In this document: positions 1-9,898 of the stretch, one piece after another
Position numbering within the stretch: position 1 is the first letter of the stretch
Layout of the letters: each line of letters opens with the position of its first letter
Assembly (NCBI GenBank): GCA_029907105.1
Contig: JARYMM010000012.1
Span: forward strand, 1-64,000
Direction: 5' to 3'
Origin: Anaerolineae bacterium
Lineage (GTDB): Bacteria; Chloroflexota; Anaerolineae; UBA3071
Length of the DNA: 64,000 bases
Made by a program: the position numbers and the translations under genes
Notes under the pieces: generated by a model
What the model was told of the DNA's origin: nothing
Databases searched by the model: none
The model's input: only the letters and a program-made list of their open reading frames with translations

Positions 1-1577
1 CTATCTCGATGGCGAAGTACAGGAAGCCCTCGTTCCAGCCGCTGCGCAGGATGGCGCTGGCGTCCTCCGTGTCCGGCACCTCCCGGCGCACGGTATCGGC
101 GGTGATGGCGTCGAGCACCACCCCTGGCAAGGCGTTCCACTCGCTCAGGTCACCGTCAATGTCCGGCGTCATGGAGAACCGCTGACTGACTGCCGTGCGC
201 GGGGGTGGCACGACGGTCGGCGTAGCCGTAGGAGTGGCTGTAGGGGTCGGCGTTCTGGTAGGGGTGGGCGTAGCGGTCGGTGTTCTGGTAAGGGTTGGCG
301 TGGCGGTCGGCGTCCTTGTAGGGGTAGGCGTGGCGGTCGGCGTGGCCGTAGGGGTGACCGCTTCCCCTTTCAGCAGCAGGCGGCCATACTCGGCAGAACT
401 GTTGTTGGTGCTGTCACCTTCCCAGATGAGGTAGCTCTCCCAGTCGCCGCCGTCATCGTCGTCGTGCAGGCCGAAGGTGAAACCCATGACCTTGCCCGCG
501 GTGAGCGGGCCGGCGCCCAGGCCCTGGGCAGTGATGGCCACCTCCAGGGCCCAGCCGCCGCTGACGGTGCGCGTGAAGGCGGTGACCGCCGTGGTGGCCT
601 TGCCGAAGTCGGTGCTGCGGCCGTCCAGGTTGAGGGTGAACTGGTGGTCATCGGCGCGCCAGCCGATGTGATCGTAAAGGCCGTCAATGCCCAGTTCGAT
701 GCCATCGTCCCGCCAGATGTCGGCGCTGTCGGCGACGAGCACGTCGTCGCTTATCTCGATGGCGAAGTACAGGAAGCCCTCGTTCCAGCCGCTGCGCAGG
801 ATGGCGCTGGCGTCCTCCGTGTCCGGCACCTCCCGGCGCACGGTATCGGCGGTGATGGCGTCGAGCACCACCCCTGGCAAGGCGTTCCACTCGCTCAGGT
901 CACCGTCAATGTCCGGCGTCATGGAGAACCGCTGACTGACTGCCGTGCGCGGGGGTGGCACGACGGTCGGCGTAGCCGTAGGAGTGGCTGTAGGGGTCGG
1001 CGTTCTGGTAGGGGTGGGCGTAGCGGTCGGTGTTCTGGTAAGGGTTGGCGTGGCGGTCGGCGTCCTTGTAGGGGTAGGCGTGGCGGTCGGCGTGGCCGTA
1101 GGGGTGACCGCTTCCCCTTTCAGCAGCAGGCGGCCATACTCGGCAGAACTGTTGTTGGTGCTGTCACCTTCCCAGATGAGGTAGCTCTCCCAGTCGCCGC
1201 CGTCATCGTCGTCGTGCAGGCCGAAGGTGAAACCCATGACCTTGCCCGCGGTGAGCGGGCCGGCGCCCAGGCCCTGGGCAGTGATGGCCACCTCCAGGGC
1301 CCAGCCGCCGCTGACGGTGCGCGTGAAGGCGGTGACCGCCGTGGTGGCCTTGCCGAAGTCGGTGCTGCGGCCGTCCAGGTTGAGGGTGAACTGGTGGTCA
1401 TCGGCGCGCCAGCCGATGTGATCGTAAAGGCCGTCAATGCCCAGTTCGATGCCATCGTCCCGCCAGATGTCGGCGCTGTCGGCGACGAGCACGTCGTCGC
1501 CTATCTCGATGGCGAAGTACAGGAAGCCCTCGTTCCAGCCGCTGCGCAGGATGGCGCTGGCGTCCTCCGTGTCCGGC
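1..1577 (-). repeat. 750-bp in-frame tandem repeat (CBM9 domain plus Thr-Pro linker)
   Basis: Bases 1-750 and 751-1500 are the same sequence in the lines I compared; the only difference I found is at 1 versus 751 (c/t). A third copy begins at 1501 and matches to about 1577 before diverging to a related but older CBM9 copy. The unit is exactly 250 codons, so the frame is preserved. Each unit contains one CBM9-like domain and a linker of Thr-Pro-Thr-Ala type repeats. Confidence 0.95.
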
Positions 1578-3517
1578 GTCTCCCCGCGAATGGTATCGGC
1601 GGTGGCGGCATCGAGCACCACCCCTGGCAGGGAGCCCCATTCGCTCAAATCGCCGTCCAGCACCGGCGGCGAAACGAACCGATGACTCCATACCTCCCGA
1701 GGCGGCACAGGCGAGGGGGTGGGGCTGGGCTGTGGGGGGCTGACCCCTTCACTGGTGCTCACGTCCACGAAGTGAATCCACTCGTTCCCATCGTTGCGGC
1801 AGTCGAGCAGGAAGTCGCTGCCTCCTGCCAGGCCGTTGGCGAAGCGGGCATCCTGGAGAGGGAATACCGCCCGCTGCCACGTGTTGCTGTTTCCCTTCTG
1901 AACCCAGGGGACACTGCCCCCTTGCGGCACGGCAGCGCGCACCACCCCACCCGCAGCGTCGTAGCGCAGGCTCCAGGTGTCGGCCCCGCGGTCGAGATAG
2001 GTCACGGTAATGGTCACAGGATGGGAGCCGCCGAAGAGATAGCCGTCGTCTACTTTGAAGAACATGTAGGGATTGCCCGTAGCCTGATCGGTGCGGCGGA
2101 CGGCCCAGCCCTCGCGGCCCGGCGGCAGGCTGGCGTTGTAGGGGCGGGTATTACTGCCCATGGCCGTGATGGTGGGATCGTTCGTCTCGGGGACGGTACG
2201 ACCGCCGGGCACGCTGTCGTCTTGCTCCAGCCAGAAGTCATAGTTGCCCCATTGCGGATACCAGGGGCCTGGGACAGGGGTGCTTTGTCCGCACGGTTGC
2301 CAGGGCACACGATGTTCGCGCAGGGCGACCCACACGCTGGGGGTGTTCTCCAGGGTCACGCCCACGTAATGCTCCACCCAGTCGAAGATGGCCAGATTCT
2401 CGAGCTTATCGGGGCCATAGCCGCTCGTGTCAGGGTAGCGGACCGGGTCGAATTCCCGGAAGAGGTCGAGGTTCAGCCGCAGGTAGGTGGGGTGCTTGTC
2501 CAGGCCGTTGAGCATGCCCCAGTACACCTGATCGGGGTTGCAGAGCATGTAGTCATAGGTCTCGAAGGCCGTGGGCAGCAACTGGTTGTATAGCAGCAGG
2601 CTGTCGTGGACGCCGCAGTAAGGGCAATGGCTGTCGCTTCCGAACACTGCCCCTTCCTGATCCGGGTACAGGGCGTTGATGGAGAACCCCACCCCCCGGC
2701 TGGCCGCGTGAAAGCTGATCTCCCGCCGCTCCCTGGCCGTAAACGTGTAGGGAGCGGATTGCACCATGAGCACCTTTTTTAACTGGCCGTTTTCGCTGAA
2801 GGCTTCCACGTACCAGTCCACGATTTGGTTGACGGTCTGGATCCACAGGTCGCTGGTCAGCCCTGCCGCGGCCATGGCGTCGTTGTCCGATGGGTTGCAG
2901 GCCCAGGTTTCGCCGTACATGCCGGCACCGATGGCCACCCACTCCAGCCGCGGGTCGTTGCGGTAGCGGGCGCCGAGGGCGAAGATGAACTGTTGGTAAG
3001 CGTCCAGGTAGGTGGGATGCCAGTATTTGGGGACGAGCCAGCCATTGCCCACGTCCACGACGGCGTTGGGGTTCTGGCGCAGGAAGGCGGGCAGGGCCTC
3101 GATGCCGTTCTGGTAGCGGCCGTTGTAGGTGCTGATGCCGAAGGCGGCGGTCTTGCCCGTGGGCTGCACGCGGTTCAGCCAATTATCCAGGAAGCTCCAA
3201 TTGTATACCCCGGGCTGGTTCTGTATCTTGCTCCAGTTGACCGTGATGTGGCTGCCGATGAGGTGGTAGTGCTCGATGGGGGTAAGCTCATTGGGCCAGT
3301 AGTCCCACACGCCGAAGATGCCCGGCCTCTGCACCAGGGCCATGCTCCCGGCCGGCGGTGTGGGCGGGACGATAGCCGTGGCGACCACCTCCAGCGGGTC
3401 GCCAGGAGAGGGGGCGGCGCTCGCCGCGCGGCTCAGCAGCCCATTGCTCATGAGAGCAACGAACAGCAGTCCCAGCAAAGCCAGTGGCATCGAGAGGGAA
3501 CCGCTTCTTGTGACCAT
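1..3517 (-). CDS. Secreted TIM-barrel glycosidase-like protein with repeated CBM9-like domains (3' end outside window)
   Basis: The reading frame starts at the ATG complement of 3515-3517 and stays open to the left edge, so the C-terminus is missing. Residues 1-32 form a signal peptide (basic start, then Leu/Val-rich core). Residues of about 60-560 look like a glycoside-hydrolase-type TIM barrel, with segments such as FGVWDYWPNE and IGAGMYGETWACN, but I cannot assign a GH family. From about residue 609 a CBM9-like domain appears (LDGDLSEW, GWNEGFLYFAIEI, DDGIELGIDG), followed by a Thr-Pro linker. The domain plus linker then recurs in near-identical copies of 250 residues. Probably an exported polysaccharide-binding or -degrading protein. 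It lies divergent from another CBM9 protein 1.5 kb away, with mazG between. The catalytic function is inferred; the CBM9 call is firmer. Confidence 0.75.
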   Translation of the reverse strand, partial: MVTRSGSLSMPLALLGLLFVALMSNGLLSRAASAAPSPGDPLEVVATAIVPPTPPAGSMALVQRPGIFGVWDYWPNELTPIEHYHLIGSHITVNWSKIQNQPGVYNWSFLDNWLNRVQPTGKTAAFGISTYNGRYQNGIEALPAFLRQNPNAVVDVGNGWLVPKYWHPTYLDAYQQFIFALGARYRNDPRLEWVAIGAGMYGETWACNPSDNDAMAAAGLTSDLWIQTVNQIVDWYVEAFSENGQLKKVLMVQSAPYTFTARERREISFHAASRGVGFSINALYPDQEGAVFGSDSHCPYCGVHDSLLLYNQLLPTAFETYDYMLCNPDQVYWGMLNGLDKHPTYLRLNLDLFREFDPVRYPDTSGYGPDKLENLAIFDWVEHYVGVTLENTPSVWVALREHRVPWQPCGQSTPVPGPWYPQWGNYDFWLEQDDSVPGGRTVPETNDPTITAMGSNTRPYNASLPPGREGWAVRRTDQATGNPYMFFKVDDGYLFGGSHPVTITVTYLDRGADTWSLRYDAAGGVVRAAVPQGGSVPWVQKGNSNTWQRAVFPLQDARFANGLAGGSDFLLDCRNDGNEWIHFVDVSTSEGVSPPQPSPTPSPVPPREVWSHRFVSPPVLDGDLSEWGSLPGVVLDAATADTIRGETPDTEDASAILRSGWNEGFLYFAIEIGDDVLVADSADIWRDDGIELGIDGLYDHIGWRADDHQFTLNLDGRSTDFGKATTAVTAFTRTVSGGWALEVAITAQGLGAGPLTAGKVMGFTFGLHDDDDGGDWESYLIWEGDSTNNSSAEYGRLLLKGEAVTPTATPTATPTPTRTPTATPTLTRTPTATPTPTRTPTPTATPTATPTVVPPPRTAVSQRFSMTPDIDGDLSEWNALPGVVLDAITADTVRREVPDTEDASAILRSGWNEGFLYFAIEISDDVLVADSADIWRDDGIELGIDGLYDHIGWRADDHQFTLNLDGRSTDFGKATTAVTAFTRTVSGGWALEVAITAQGLGAGPLTAGKVMGFTFGLHDDDDGGDWESYLIWEGDSTNNSSAEYGRLLLKGEAVTPTATPTATPTPTRTPTATPTLTRTPTATPTPTRTPTPTATPTATPTVVPPPRTAVSQRFSMTPDIDGDLSEWNALPGVVLDAITADTVRREVPDTEDASAILRSGWNEGFLYFAIEI

Positions 3518-3582
3518 CGGTTCAGTGAACGGACAAGGTCTCATAGACCAGGCGGTGGCGGCAGGATTTGGTCAGTGGCGGC

Positions 3583-4950
3583 TTATGAGGGCCTGCCATC
3601 GCCGGCTTCGAAACGGGCGGCCAGGCGGGCGTTGGCGGCGCGCAGGACGCTTTCCAGGTCAATCCCGCGCTGCCGGGCCAGTTCTGCCAGCGCCAGGAGG
3701 CGATCCCCCAGCCGGGCCTGCCCCTCCTCGTCTTCGGTTCCGGCCAGCAGGCAGGCCACGGTGGCCATCTCCTCCTCGTCCAGCCCCAGCCTCTCCAGCG
3801 TTTGGAAGCCGACCCGCGCCAGGCGGTGCTGATAGGCCTGGGCCTGGGCCAGCGCCGGCAACGCCGGCGATACGCCCTTGAGCAACCCGCCGGGTTCCTT
3901 ATGCCCGCGTTCCTCTTGCTTGATTTCCTCCCAGTTGCGCAACACCTCATCCACACCGCTCACAGCCCGCTTGCCGAAGACGTGGGGATGACGGCGTTTC
4001 AGCTTGTTCACGATCCCGGCGATAACGTCCGGCATCTTGAACTCCCCCTCCTCGGTGGCGATCTGAATGTGCAGCGTGATCTCCAGCAGCAGGTCACCCA
4101 ACTCCTCGCACATCTTGGGCGCATCTTCGGCATCCAGCGCCGCCAGCAGCTCGTAGGTCTCCTCCAACAGCTCCGGACGCAGCGTCTGATGCGTCTGTTC
4201 CCGATCCCAGGGACAGCCGTCGGGGGCGCGCAGGCGGGCCACGACCTCTTGCAGGCTGGCATAAGAGCCAGGCCCGGCCACGGGCGGCAGATAGAGCGAC
4301 GTGAGGTGGTCGAAATGCTCGCCGCGATCCAGCTCGTACAGAGGCAGGGTGATCAATTGCTGCGCCGCCGTTCCCGCCGCTTTGACTATGGTCACCGGGT
4401 GCTCGTCGGGATAGGCGTTGAGCAGGGTCAGTTTGACGTCGCTGGCCAGGGTGCGGCTGTAGCATTGGGCGATGACGGCCGGTTGATCCACGTTCAGCGA
4501 TGGATGGTGGCCGGCGGCGATGAGCATGGCGTCGGCGACCTGCAAACCGTCCACGGGATCCACCCCCAGCGCGGCCAGCAACGGCTCCAGGAAGCTCATG
4601 CCGCCCACCACGCGTACGGGGATGCCCCGCTCGCTCGCCAGGCGGCAGATGCGCGGCGTGGTCGCCTCGCCCACCCAGGGGTGTCCCGGCACGGCATAGA
4701 GGACCCCTTGCGGACGGGCACCCAGCCGCAGCACTTCCTGGGCGATGGCCTCGTAGACGGCGGCGAACGTAGGCTGCGTCTCGTACAGATGGTCGAAGGA
4801 ATGCTGACGCAGGTGCGCGGGCAAGCCGGCGACGGCGGGATGCTCTTGCGTGCGCAGGTAAATCTCCTCCGCTGCCTCCAGCACCTGCCGGGCCTCGCCG
4901 GTCAGATGTGCCGGATCACCGGGCCCTAAACCGAGAATGATGATGTTCAT
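3583..4950 (-). CDS. mazG: MazG-type nucleoside triphosphate pyrophosphohydrolase fused to a tetrapyrrole-methylase-like domain
   Basis: 455 residues with the architecture of Bacillus YabN. Residues 1-215 or so resemble a SAM-dependent tetrapyrrole methylase domain (MNIIILGLGPGDPAHLTG). The C-terminal half is MazG, with the metal-binding EExYE pattern (LLEETYELLAALD) and EELGD (CEELGDLLLEI), followed by a second, weaker MazG-like half. MazG hydrolyses non-canonical or excess NTPs. The start at 4950 is preferred over ATG 4959 or the longer frame because a TATAAT box overlaps 4958-4963. It would place transcription initiation at about the 4950 ATG, giving a leaderless mRNA. No neighbour suggests a special role. 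Confidence 0.9.
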   Translation of the reverse strand: MNIIILGLGPGDPAHLTGEARQVLEAAEEIYLRTQEHPAVAGLPAHLRQHSFDHLYETQPTFAAVYEAIAQEVLRLGARPQGVLYAVPGHPWVGEATTPRICRLASERGIPVRVVGGMSFLEPLLAALGVDPVDGLQVADAMLIAAGHHPSLNVDQPAVIAQCYSRTLASDVKLTLLNAYPDEHPVTIVKAAGTAAQQLITLPLYELDRGEHFDHLTSLYLPPVAGPGSYASLQEVVARLRAPDGCPWDREQTHQTLRPELLEETYELLAALDAEDAPKMCEELGDLLLEITLHIQIATEEGEFKMPDVIAGIVNKLKRRHPHVFGKRAVSGVDEVLRNWEEIKQEERGHKEPGGLLKGVSPALPALAQAQAYQHRLARVGFQTLERLGLDEEEMATVACLLAGTEDEEGQARLGDRLLALAELARQRGIDLESVLRAANARLAARFEAGDGRPS

Positions 4951-4957
4951 GTCGGCC

Positions 4958-4985
4958 ATTATACTCGAAGCATCGGTAAACGCAA
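4958..4985 (-). promoter_or_regulatory. Promoter of mazG, probably leaderless
   Basis: On the reverse strand TTGCGT (4980-4985), a 16-bp spacer and a perfect TATAAT (4958-4963). The -10 box ends 7 bases before ATG 4950, so the expected start of transcription is at or next to the start codon. Confidence 0.6.
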
Positions 4986-5015
4986 GCCTACAGGCCACCG
5001 GGCCCAGGGTCTGAC

Positions 5016-5044
5016 TTGTGCTCAACCTGGAGTGATGGTAGAAT
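5016..5044 (+). promoter_or_regulatory. Promoter of the YCF48-repeat/CBM9 gene
   Basis: TTGTGC (5016-5021), a 17-bp spacer and TAGAAT (5039-5044). An AAAGGAGAG ribosome-binding site lies between this and ATG 5081. Divergent from the mazG promoter. Confidence 0.55.
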
Positions 5045-5080
5045 GGCGTACCTTTAGCGAAAGGAGAGTCGAATCCAGTT

Positions 5081-8000
5081 ATGAAGACGAGACGGGAGCG
5101 ATTTGGTGTCGCTCTGATCGGTATGTTGATCTTGAGTTCTCTGCTCACCTCAGTGGCCACAGCTTTGCCCGGTCCCGCAACGGCAACCCCTGCTCAGGCA
5201 GAGGTCAGCCCCTGGCAGCTCCAATGGCATGGCAAAGGTGACTTCCAGGACGTGCATTTCCTGGACCCCCAACACATCTGGGCGGTGGGGACGGAGGGGA
5301 CAATCCTGCACTCAGCCGATGGTGGCACGTTCTGGAGCCTGCAGGATTCCCGGGGCGTAGCGCAGTTGCGGGCGGTGTATTTTGCCGACGAGCAACACGG
5401 CTGGGCGGCCGGCGATGGCGGGGCCGTCCTCAGCACGGCCAACGGTGGCCGCGTCTGGACGGTGCGACAGAGCGGCACGGCGGAAACGTTGCATGGCCTC
5501 TGCTTTGGCGATGCCAGCACCGGCTGGGCGGTGGGCGAGAAGGGCACCATCCTGCGCACCGGCAACGGCGGCCTGACCTGGCAGGCGCAGGCCAGCGGCA
5601 CGGCCAACGACCTGTATGACATCACCTGCGTGGACACGCAGACCGCCTGGGCGGTAGGCAAGAACGGCACCATCCTGTACACCGCCGACGGTGGCACAAC
5701 GTGGAATGCCCAAAGCAGCGGCACCACGGAGCCTCTGCGCGACATCAGCTTCAGCGATGCCAGCAACGGCTGGGCCGTGGGCGGCGCCAGCGTCATCCGC
5801 CACACCGCCGATGGCGGCGCCCACTGGAATGCTCAGCCCTGTCCGGTGGCCTGGAGCCTGTACGGCGTGACCGCCGTCAGCGCCAATGAGGGCTGGGTCG
5901 TAGGTGCGGCCGGCACCATCCTGCACACGGCCAACGGCGGCGCGAGCTGGGAGGTGCAGAGCAGCGGCACGACGCAGCGGCTGGAAGCCGTCTCCGCGCC
6001 CGATGCCGGGCATGTGATGGCCGTGGGTGCGCTGCGCAGCATGCGTTTCAGCGACGACGGGGGGGCGACCTGGAAGTCTCGCGGCGGCGGCCCTTTGCGG
6101 TCGCTGCGCGGTGTGGATTTCCTTGACGACCAGCGCGGCTGGGTGGTTGGCGAAGGGGCGGAGGAAATCGTGGTGGGGAGCGACCGGTATTACCCCGGCG
6201 TCATGCTGCGCACCATGGATGGGGGCCACACCTGGGCCAGCGTGACCCTCCCCAATGTCGGCTGGCTTGGTGACGTGGATTTCGTGGACGAGAATCACGG
6301 CTGGGCCTGCGGGCGGTTCGGCTTCGTCCCTTATACCGGCGATGGCGGACAGAGCTGGACCCTGTTGCGCCCCCGGCCGGGGAGGTTCAACTACCGCGTG
6401 CAGTTCTTCGACCGGAATGAAGGCTGGGTGGCCCAGAATTACGAGGGCATCCACCATACGGTGGACAGCGGCCAGACCTGGGAAACTTTCGACCCCGGAG
6501 CGCACATCCCGCCCAGTGGCATGCATTGGGATGCCGATCGGCAGCACGGCTGGATTGCCTTCAGCGGAAAAGCCGGGGCGATGTCGCGCACCGCAAATGC
6601 CGGCGAGGATTGGGACATCCTCTGGTTCGCCGAGCAGTTCCGGGACATCTACTTCCTGCCCGCTTCGCCTCTGGGCTGGATGGTGGGCAACGGGCCGGAG
6701 GGCACGGGCTTTCCGGCGGTGATTTACCACAGCGAGGACTATGGCCAGACCTGGTACACGCAGCATATTGAGGGAGAGCCTTTGCTGAACACCTTCCTGC
6801 GGGGCGTTTTCTTCATTGACGAGGATACCGGCTGGGCCGTGGGCTCCGCAGGCACTATCTTGTATACCGAGGACGGCGGCCGGAACTGGGAGCGGCAGGC
6901 CAGCCCTACCGGCGAGAACCTGGGCTCTGGCTGGCCGGCAGGCCCCGACGAGGGGGGACCCAGTGAAGGCACCGGCGGCGGTGGCGGCATCACCTTCGTG
7001 GGCGACAAAGGGTGGATCGTCGGCGAATCGGGCGTGATCCTGCACTACGACGGCGAGCCTTCCACCGTCTGGAGCTACCAGGTAGGTTTCTCGCCGACCA
7101 TAGACGGCGACCTGGGGGATTGGGCGACCGACGCCGGGCTTGTCCTGGATGCCAATACGGCGGAAGGGTTGTTCGGCGAGAGCCTGCCCGCGGATGCCAA
7201 CGACCTCAGCGCTGAGTTGCGTTCTTTTTGGAACGCCGGCCATCTCTACCTGGCCGTGCGGGTGCGGGACGATGTCCTGGTGGCCGACAGCGGCAGCCTG
7301 GTGGACGATGACGCCGTGGTGCTGGGCATTGACGGTGCCTTCGACCATGCACCCGGCGGCGGAGACGATCACGAAATCGCCATTGGCTGGGATGGCCGCG
7401 TGGAGGACTTCGGCGTGCCCACGACGGCCTTCCAGGCCGCCGCCCGGGTCATCCCCGGCGGCTACGCCGTGGAAGCGGCCATCCCCCTGGTGGCACTGGG
7501 GGGTGCTCCCCTGCAAGATGGCCGCCGTATCGGCCTGGCGCTGGGGCTGCGGGACGACGACGATGGCGGCACGGGCGATAGCTTCCTGGTGCGCGATGGG
7601 CAGCAAACGGATTACAGCTCCCCGGAGTATGGCCGCCTGCACCTGCTGGGCAACACGGTCATCTTCCAGCACAAGGCCAACAAGTACACCATCGCCAGGG
7701 ACACCTACATCAGCTCCTGGGAGCCCGACCGCAACTTCAACGATCTTCCCGACGCCAAACAGCTTCGCCTGCGTTCCGGCGACGTGATGGCCGGTTTGCT
7801 CTACTTCGGCCTGACGCCGCTGGACGGCAACCTGGTGATTGACCAGGCGACGTTGACCGTGTACGCCTATTGGCGCAGCAAGAGCAGCCCCCTGAGCGTG
7901 AGCAGCTACCGCCTGCGCCGGCCCTGGGATCACGACGAGGCCACCTGGCGACGGGCGGCGGCGGGGAATCCGTGGGGCGCGCCAGGGGCCAACGACACGG

Positions 8001-8536
8001 CGACCGACCGTCTGGCCACGCCCAGCGACACGGAGCAGTTCAATGCCTTGAGTTACTATAGCTTCGACGTGACCGACATGGTGCGGGTATGGACGGCTGA
8101 TCCGGGTCAGAATGCGGGACTGGTGCTGAAGGGCGGGGCTGGCGACAAGGTGGACTACATGCTGGCGGCTTCGGAGTATTCCAGCGCAGCCTGGCGGCCG
8201 CGGCTGGAGGTGCGTTACCACGTGCCGCAGCCGGCAGCCACGCCAATGCCCACGGACACGCCCACGCCGACGGTGACGCCCACGGACACGCCCACAGCGA
8301 CGCCTACGACAACGCCGACGGCGACACCCACGGCCACGCCTACAGATACACCGACAGCGACGCCCACGGCCACGCCGACGGCGACAGCGACACCTACGAT
8401 GACGCCCACGGCCACGCCGACAGATACACCGACAGCGACGCCCACGGCGACGGCAACTCACACACCCACGCCGACGGCGTCGCCTACGCCGACGCCGTAC
8501 TTCGTTTACCTGCCCCTGCTTTTGCGGGCGGGATAG
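5081..8536 (+). CDS. Secreted YCF48/BNR-repeat protein with CBM9-like and DNRLRE domains
   Basis: 1151 residues. A signal peptide (1-35) is followed by about a dozen beta-propeller-type repeats (45-645) with the pattern GWAVG..GTIL.T.DGG.TW, as in YCF48/BNR or sialidase-like propellers. A CBM9-like domain (about 667-858, [20 protein letters not shown]) follows, then a DNRLRE-type beta domain (about 865-1048, [16 protein letters not shown]). Next is a Thr-Pro-rich linker (1051-1140) and a hydrophobic tail, [12 protein letters not shown]. No catalytic residues are recognisable, so it is likely a surface-displayed binding protein. The CBM9 segment resembles that of the gene at the left edge, so the two probably serve the same extracellular polysaccharide function. 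Start supported by an upstream AAAGGAGAG. Confidence 0.85.
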   Translation: MKTRRERFGVALIGMLILSSLLTSVATALPGPATATPAQAEVSPWQLQWHGKGDFQDVHFLDPQHIWAVGTEGTILHSADGGTFWSLQDSRGVAQLRAVYFADEQHGWAAGDGGAVLSTANGGRVWTVRQSGTAETLHGLCFGDASTGWAVGEKGTILRTGNGGLTWQAQASGTANDLYDITCVDTQTAWAVGKNGTILYTADGGTTWNAQSSGTTEPLRDISFSDASNGWAVGGASVIRHTADGGAHWNAQPCPVAWSLYGVTAVSANEGWVVGAAGTILHTANGGASWEVQSSGTTQRLEAVSAPDAGHVMAVGALRSMRFSDDGGATWKSRGGGPLRSLRGVDFLDDQRGWVVGEGAEEIVVGSDRYYPGVMLRTMDGGHTWASVTLPNVGWLGDVDFVDENHGWACGRFGFVPYTGDGGQSWTLLRPRPGRFNYRVQFFDRNEGWVAQNYEGIHHTVDSGQTWETFDPGAHIPPSGMHWDADRQHGWIAFSGKAGAMSRTANAGEDWDILWFAEQFRDIYFLPASPLGWMVGNGPEGTGFPAVIYHSEDYGQTWYTQHIEGEPLLNTFLRGVFFIDEDTGWAVGSAGTILYTEDGGRNWERQASPTGENLGSGWPAGPDEGGPSEGTGGGGGITFVGDKGWIVGESGVILHYDGEPSTVWSYQVGFSPTIDGDLGDWATDAGLVLDANTAEGLFGESLPADANDLSAELRSFWNAGHLYLAVRVRDDVLVADSGSLVDDDAVVLGIDGAFDHAPGGGDDHEIAIGWDGRVEDFGVPTTAFQAAARVIPGGYAVEAAIPLVALGGAPLQDGRRIGLALGLRDDDDGGTGDSFLVRDGQQTDYSSPEYGRLHLLGNTVIFQHKANKYTIARDTYISSWEPDRNFNDLPDAKQLRLRSGDVMAGLLYFGLTPLDGNLVIDQATLTVYAYWRSKSSPLSVSSYRLRRPWDHDEATWRRAAAGNPWGAPGANDTATDRLATPSDTEQFNALSYYSFDVTDMVRVWTADPGQNAGLVLKGGAGDKVDYMLAASEYSSAAWRPRLEVRYHVPQPAATPMPTDTPTPTVTPTDTPTATPTTTPTATPTATPTDTPTATPTATPTATATPTMTPTATPTDTPTATPTATATHTPTPTASPTPTPYFVYLPLLLRAG

Positions 8537-8551
8537 GCGATCGCAACAGAA

Positions 8552-8579
8552 AGGGGTGGAGCCTGTGGGCTCCACCCCT
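8552..8579. terminator. Hairpin between convergent CBM gene and tRNA
   Basis: A perfect 12-bp stem (8552-8563 with 8568-8579) with a TGTG loop. There is no T-run on either strand, so it may be a Rho-independent-like bidirectional terminator without U-tract. Confidence 0.6.
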
Positions 8580-8587
8580 CATACAGG

Positions 8588-8662
8588 TCGGGGCGGGCGG
8601 ATTTGAACCGCCGACCTCAGCATCCCGATTGCTGCGCGCTCGCCGAACTGCGCTACGCCCCG
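8588..8662 (-). tRNA. tRNA-Pro (anticodon CGG)
   Basis: 75 nt that fold as a cloverleaf. The acceptor stem is CGGGGCG/CGCCCCG with discriminator A. The D stem is GCGC/GCGC. The anticodon stem is CAGCA/TGCTG with loop ATCGGGA (anticodon CGG). The T arm is GGCGG-TTCAAAT-CCGCC. C1-G72 is typical of bacterial tRNA-Pro. The terminal CCA is not encoded (ACCT follows). Confidence 0.96.
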
Positions 8663-8678
8663 CTGAGTGTTCGCATTC

Positions 8679-8707
8679 ATTATACCGCAGTTGTAGCAAA
8701 ACGGCAA
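8679..8707 (-). promoter_or_regulatory. tRNA-Pro promoter
   Basis: Reverse strand TTGCCG (8702-8707), a 17-bp spacer and perfect TATAAT (8679-8684), 16 bp upstream of the mature tRNA 5' end. Confidence 0.75.
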
Positions 8708-8754
8708 AACGCGGCGCGCGCTTTGCTCGGAGACGGGAAGCCGGGAGGTGAACA

Positions 8755-9852
8755 ATGAGCCTGCAAATCGGCATCGTGGGCCTGCCCAACGTGGGCAAGT
8801 CCACGCTCTTCAATGCCATGACCCGCGCCCAGGCCGCCGTGGCCAGCTATCCTTTCACCACCATCGAGCCCAACGTGGGTGTGGCTGCCGTCTCTGACCC
8901 CCGCCTGGAGCGTCTGGCAGAATTGGTGCATCCGGAGCGCACCGTGCCGGCCACGGTGGAATTTGTGGACATCGCCGGCTTGGTCAAGGGGGCCAGCCAG
9001 GGCGCCGGGTTGGGCAACCAGTTCCTGGGCCACATCCGCAACGTGGACGCCATGGCCATGGTGGTGCGGGCTTTCACCGATCCCGACGTTCCTCATGTGA
9101 CGACGGAACTCAACCCACTGGACGACATCGAGACGGTGGAACTGGAGCTCATCCTGGCCGACTTGGCCGCTGTGGTGCGACGCCTGGAGAGCGTGCGGGC
9201 CAGGGCCAAGGCCCAGCCGCGAGAGTACCAGGCAGAACTGGACTTGCTGGAACGGCTCCGCAGCCATCTGGATAGCGGCCGCAAGGCGCGGGAGATGGTC
9301 CTCGCCGACAGAGAAGCGCATCTGTTGCAGCCGTTGAACCTGTTGACGGCCAAACCCTGCCTTTATGTCCTCAACGTTGGGGAGGAGGATTTGCCTGACG
9401 GCGGGCCGTGGGCGGAATCGGTTGCCCAGCGGGCTGCGGCAGAGGGGGCAGAAGCCGTGATCATCTGCGCTGAGCTGGAAGCCGAGTTGGCCACGTGGCC
9501 TCAGGAGGAGGCAGACGCCTACCGCGCCGAGCTGGGCCTGGCCGAACCGGGGCTTGACCGGCTCATCGCTGCTGGCTACCGGCTGTTGGACCTCATCACC
9601 TTCTTCACCGTCACCGGCAAGAAAGAGACGCGGGCCTGGCCTCTGGCCCGGGGACGCACCGCCTGGGATGCCGCCGGGCTTATCCATACGGACATGCAGC
9701 GCGGCTTCATCCGGGCGGAAGTGATCCCCTGGTCCACCCTGCTGGAGGCGGGCGGGCTGGTGGCGGCGCGCGAGGCGGGTCTGGTACGCCTGGAGGGGCG
9801 CGAATACGTCGTGCAAGACGGCGACGTCATTCATATCCGCTTCTCCCACTGA
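8755..9852 (+). CDS. ychF: Redox-regulated ATPase/GTPase YchF (OLA1 family)
   Basis: 365 residues, the usual family length. It has the G1 motif GLPNVGKST at the N-terminus, a G2-region Thr followed by IEPNVG, and DIAG (G3). The helical insertion is in the middle and the TGS-like domain at the C-terminus (FFTVTGKKETRAW to the end). YchF proteins are ribosome-associated and prefer ATP. A GGGAGGTGA ribosome-binding site precedes ATG 8755. A short gap separates it from arfB, so the two may be co-transcribed. Confidence 0.96.
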   Translation: MSLQIGIVGLPNVGKSTLFNAMTRAQAAVASYPFTTIEPNVGVAAVSDPRLERLAELVHPERTVPATVEFVDIAGLVKGASQGAGLGNQFLGHIRNVDAMAMVVRAFTDPDVPHVTTELNPLDDIETVELELILADLAAVVRRLESVRARAKAQPREYQAELDLLERLRSHLDSGRKAREMVLADREAHLLQPLNLLTAKPCLYVLNVGEEDLPDGGPWAESVAQRAAAEGAEAVIICAELEAELATWPQEEADAYRAELGLAEPGLDRLIAAGYRLLDLITFFTVTGKKETRAWPLARGRTAWDAAGLIHTDMQRGFIRAEVIPWSTLLEAGGLVAAREAGLVRLEGREYVVQDGDVIHIRFSH

Positions 9853-9898
9853 CCACGCTGGCCTTTTGCGAGAGGCGAGAGGTGAGCGAGCTTCTGCC

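Noticed and set aside
464-2593. Long forward-strand open frame (709 codons)
   Set aside because: It is the complement of the CBM9-repeat gene; composition is artificial (Arg/Gly-rich repeats), whereas the reverse frame has a signal peptide and clear domains.
8215-8445. Small Val-Gly repeat protein on the reverse strand
   Set aside because: It is the complement of the Thr-Pro linker of the forward gene. The same applies to the short frames at 195-434 and 945-1184.
5312-8575. Reverse-strand open frame of 1087 codons
   Set aside because: Antisense to the YCF48-repeat gene. It lacks family motifs and arises from high GC at third positions.
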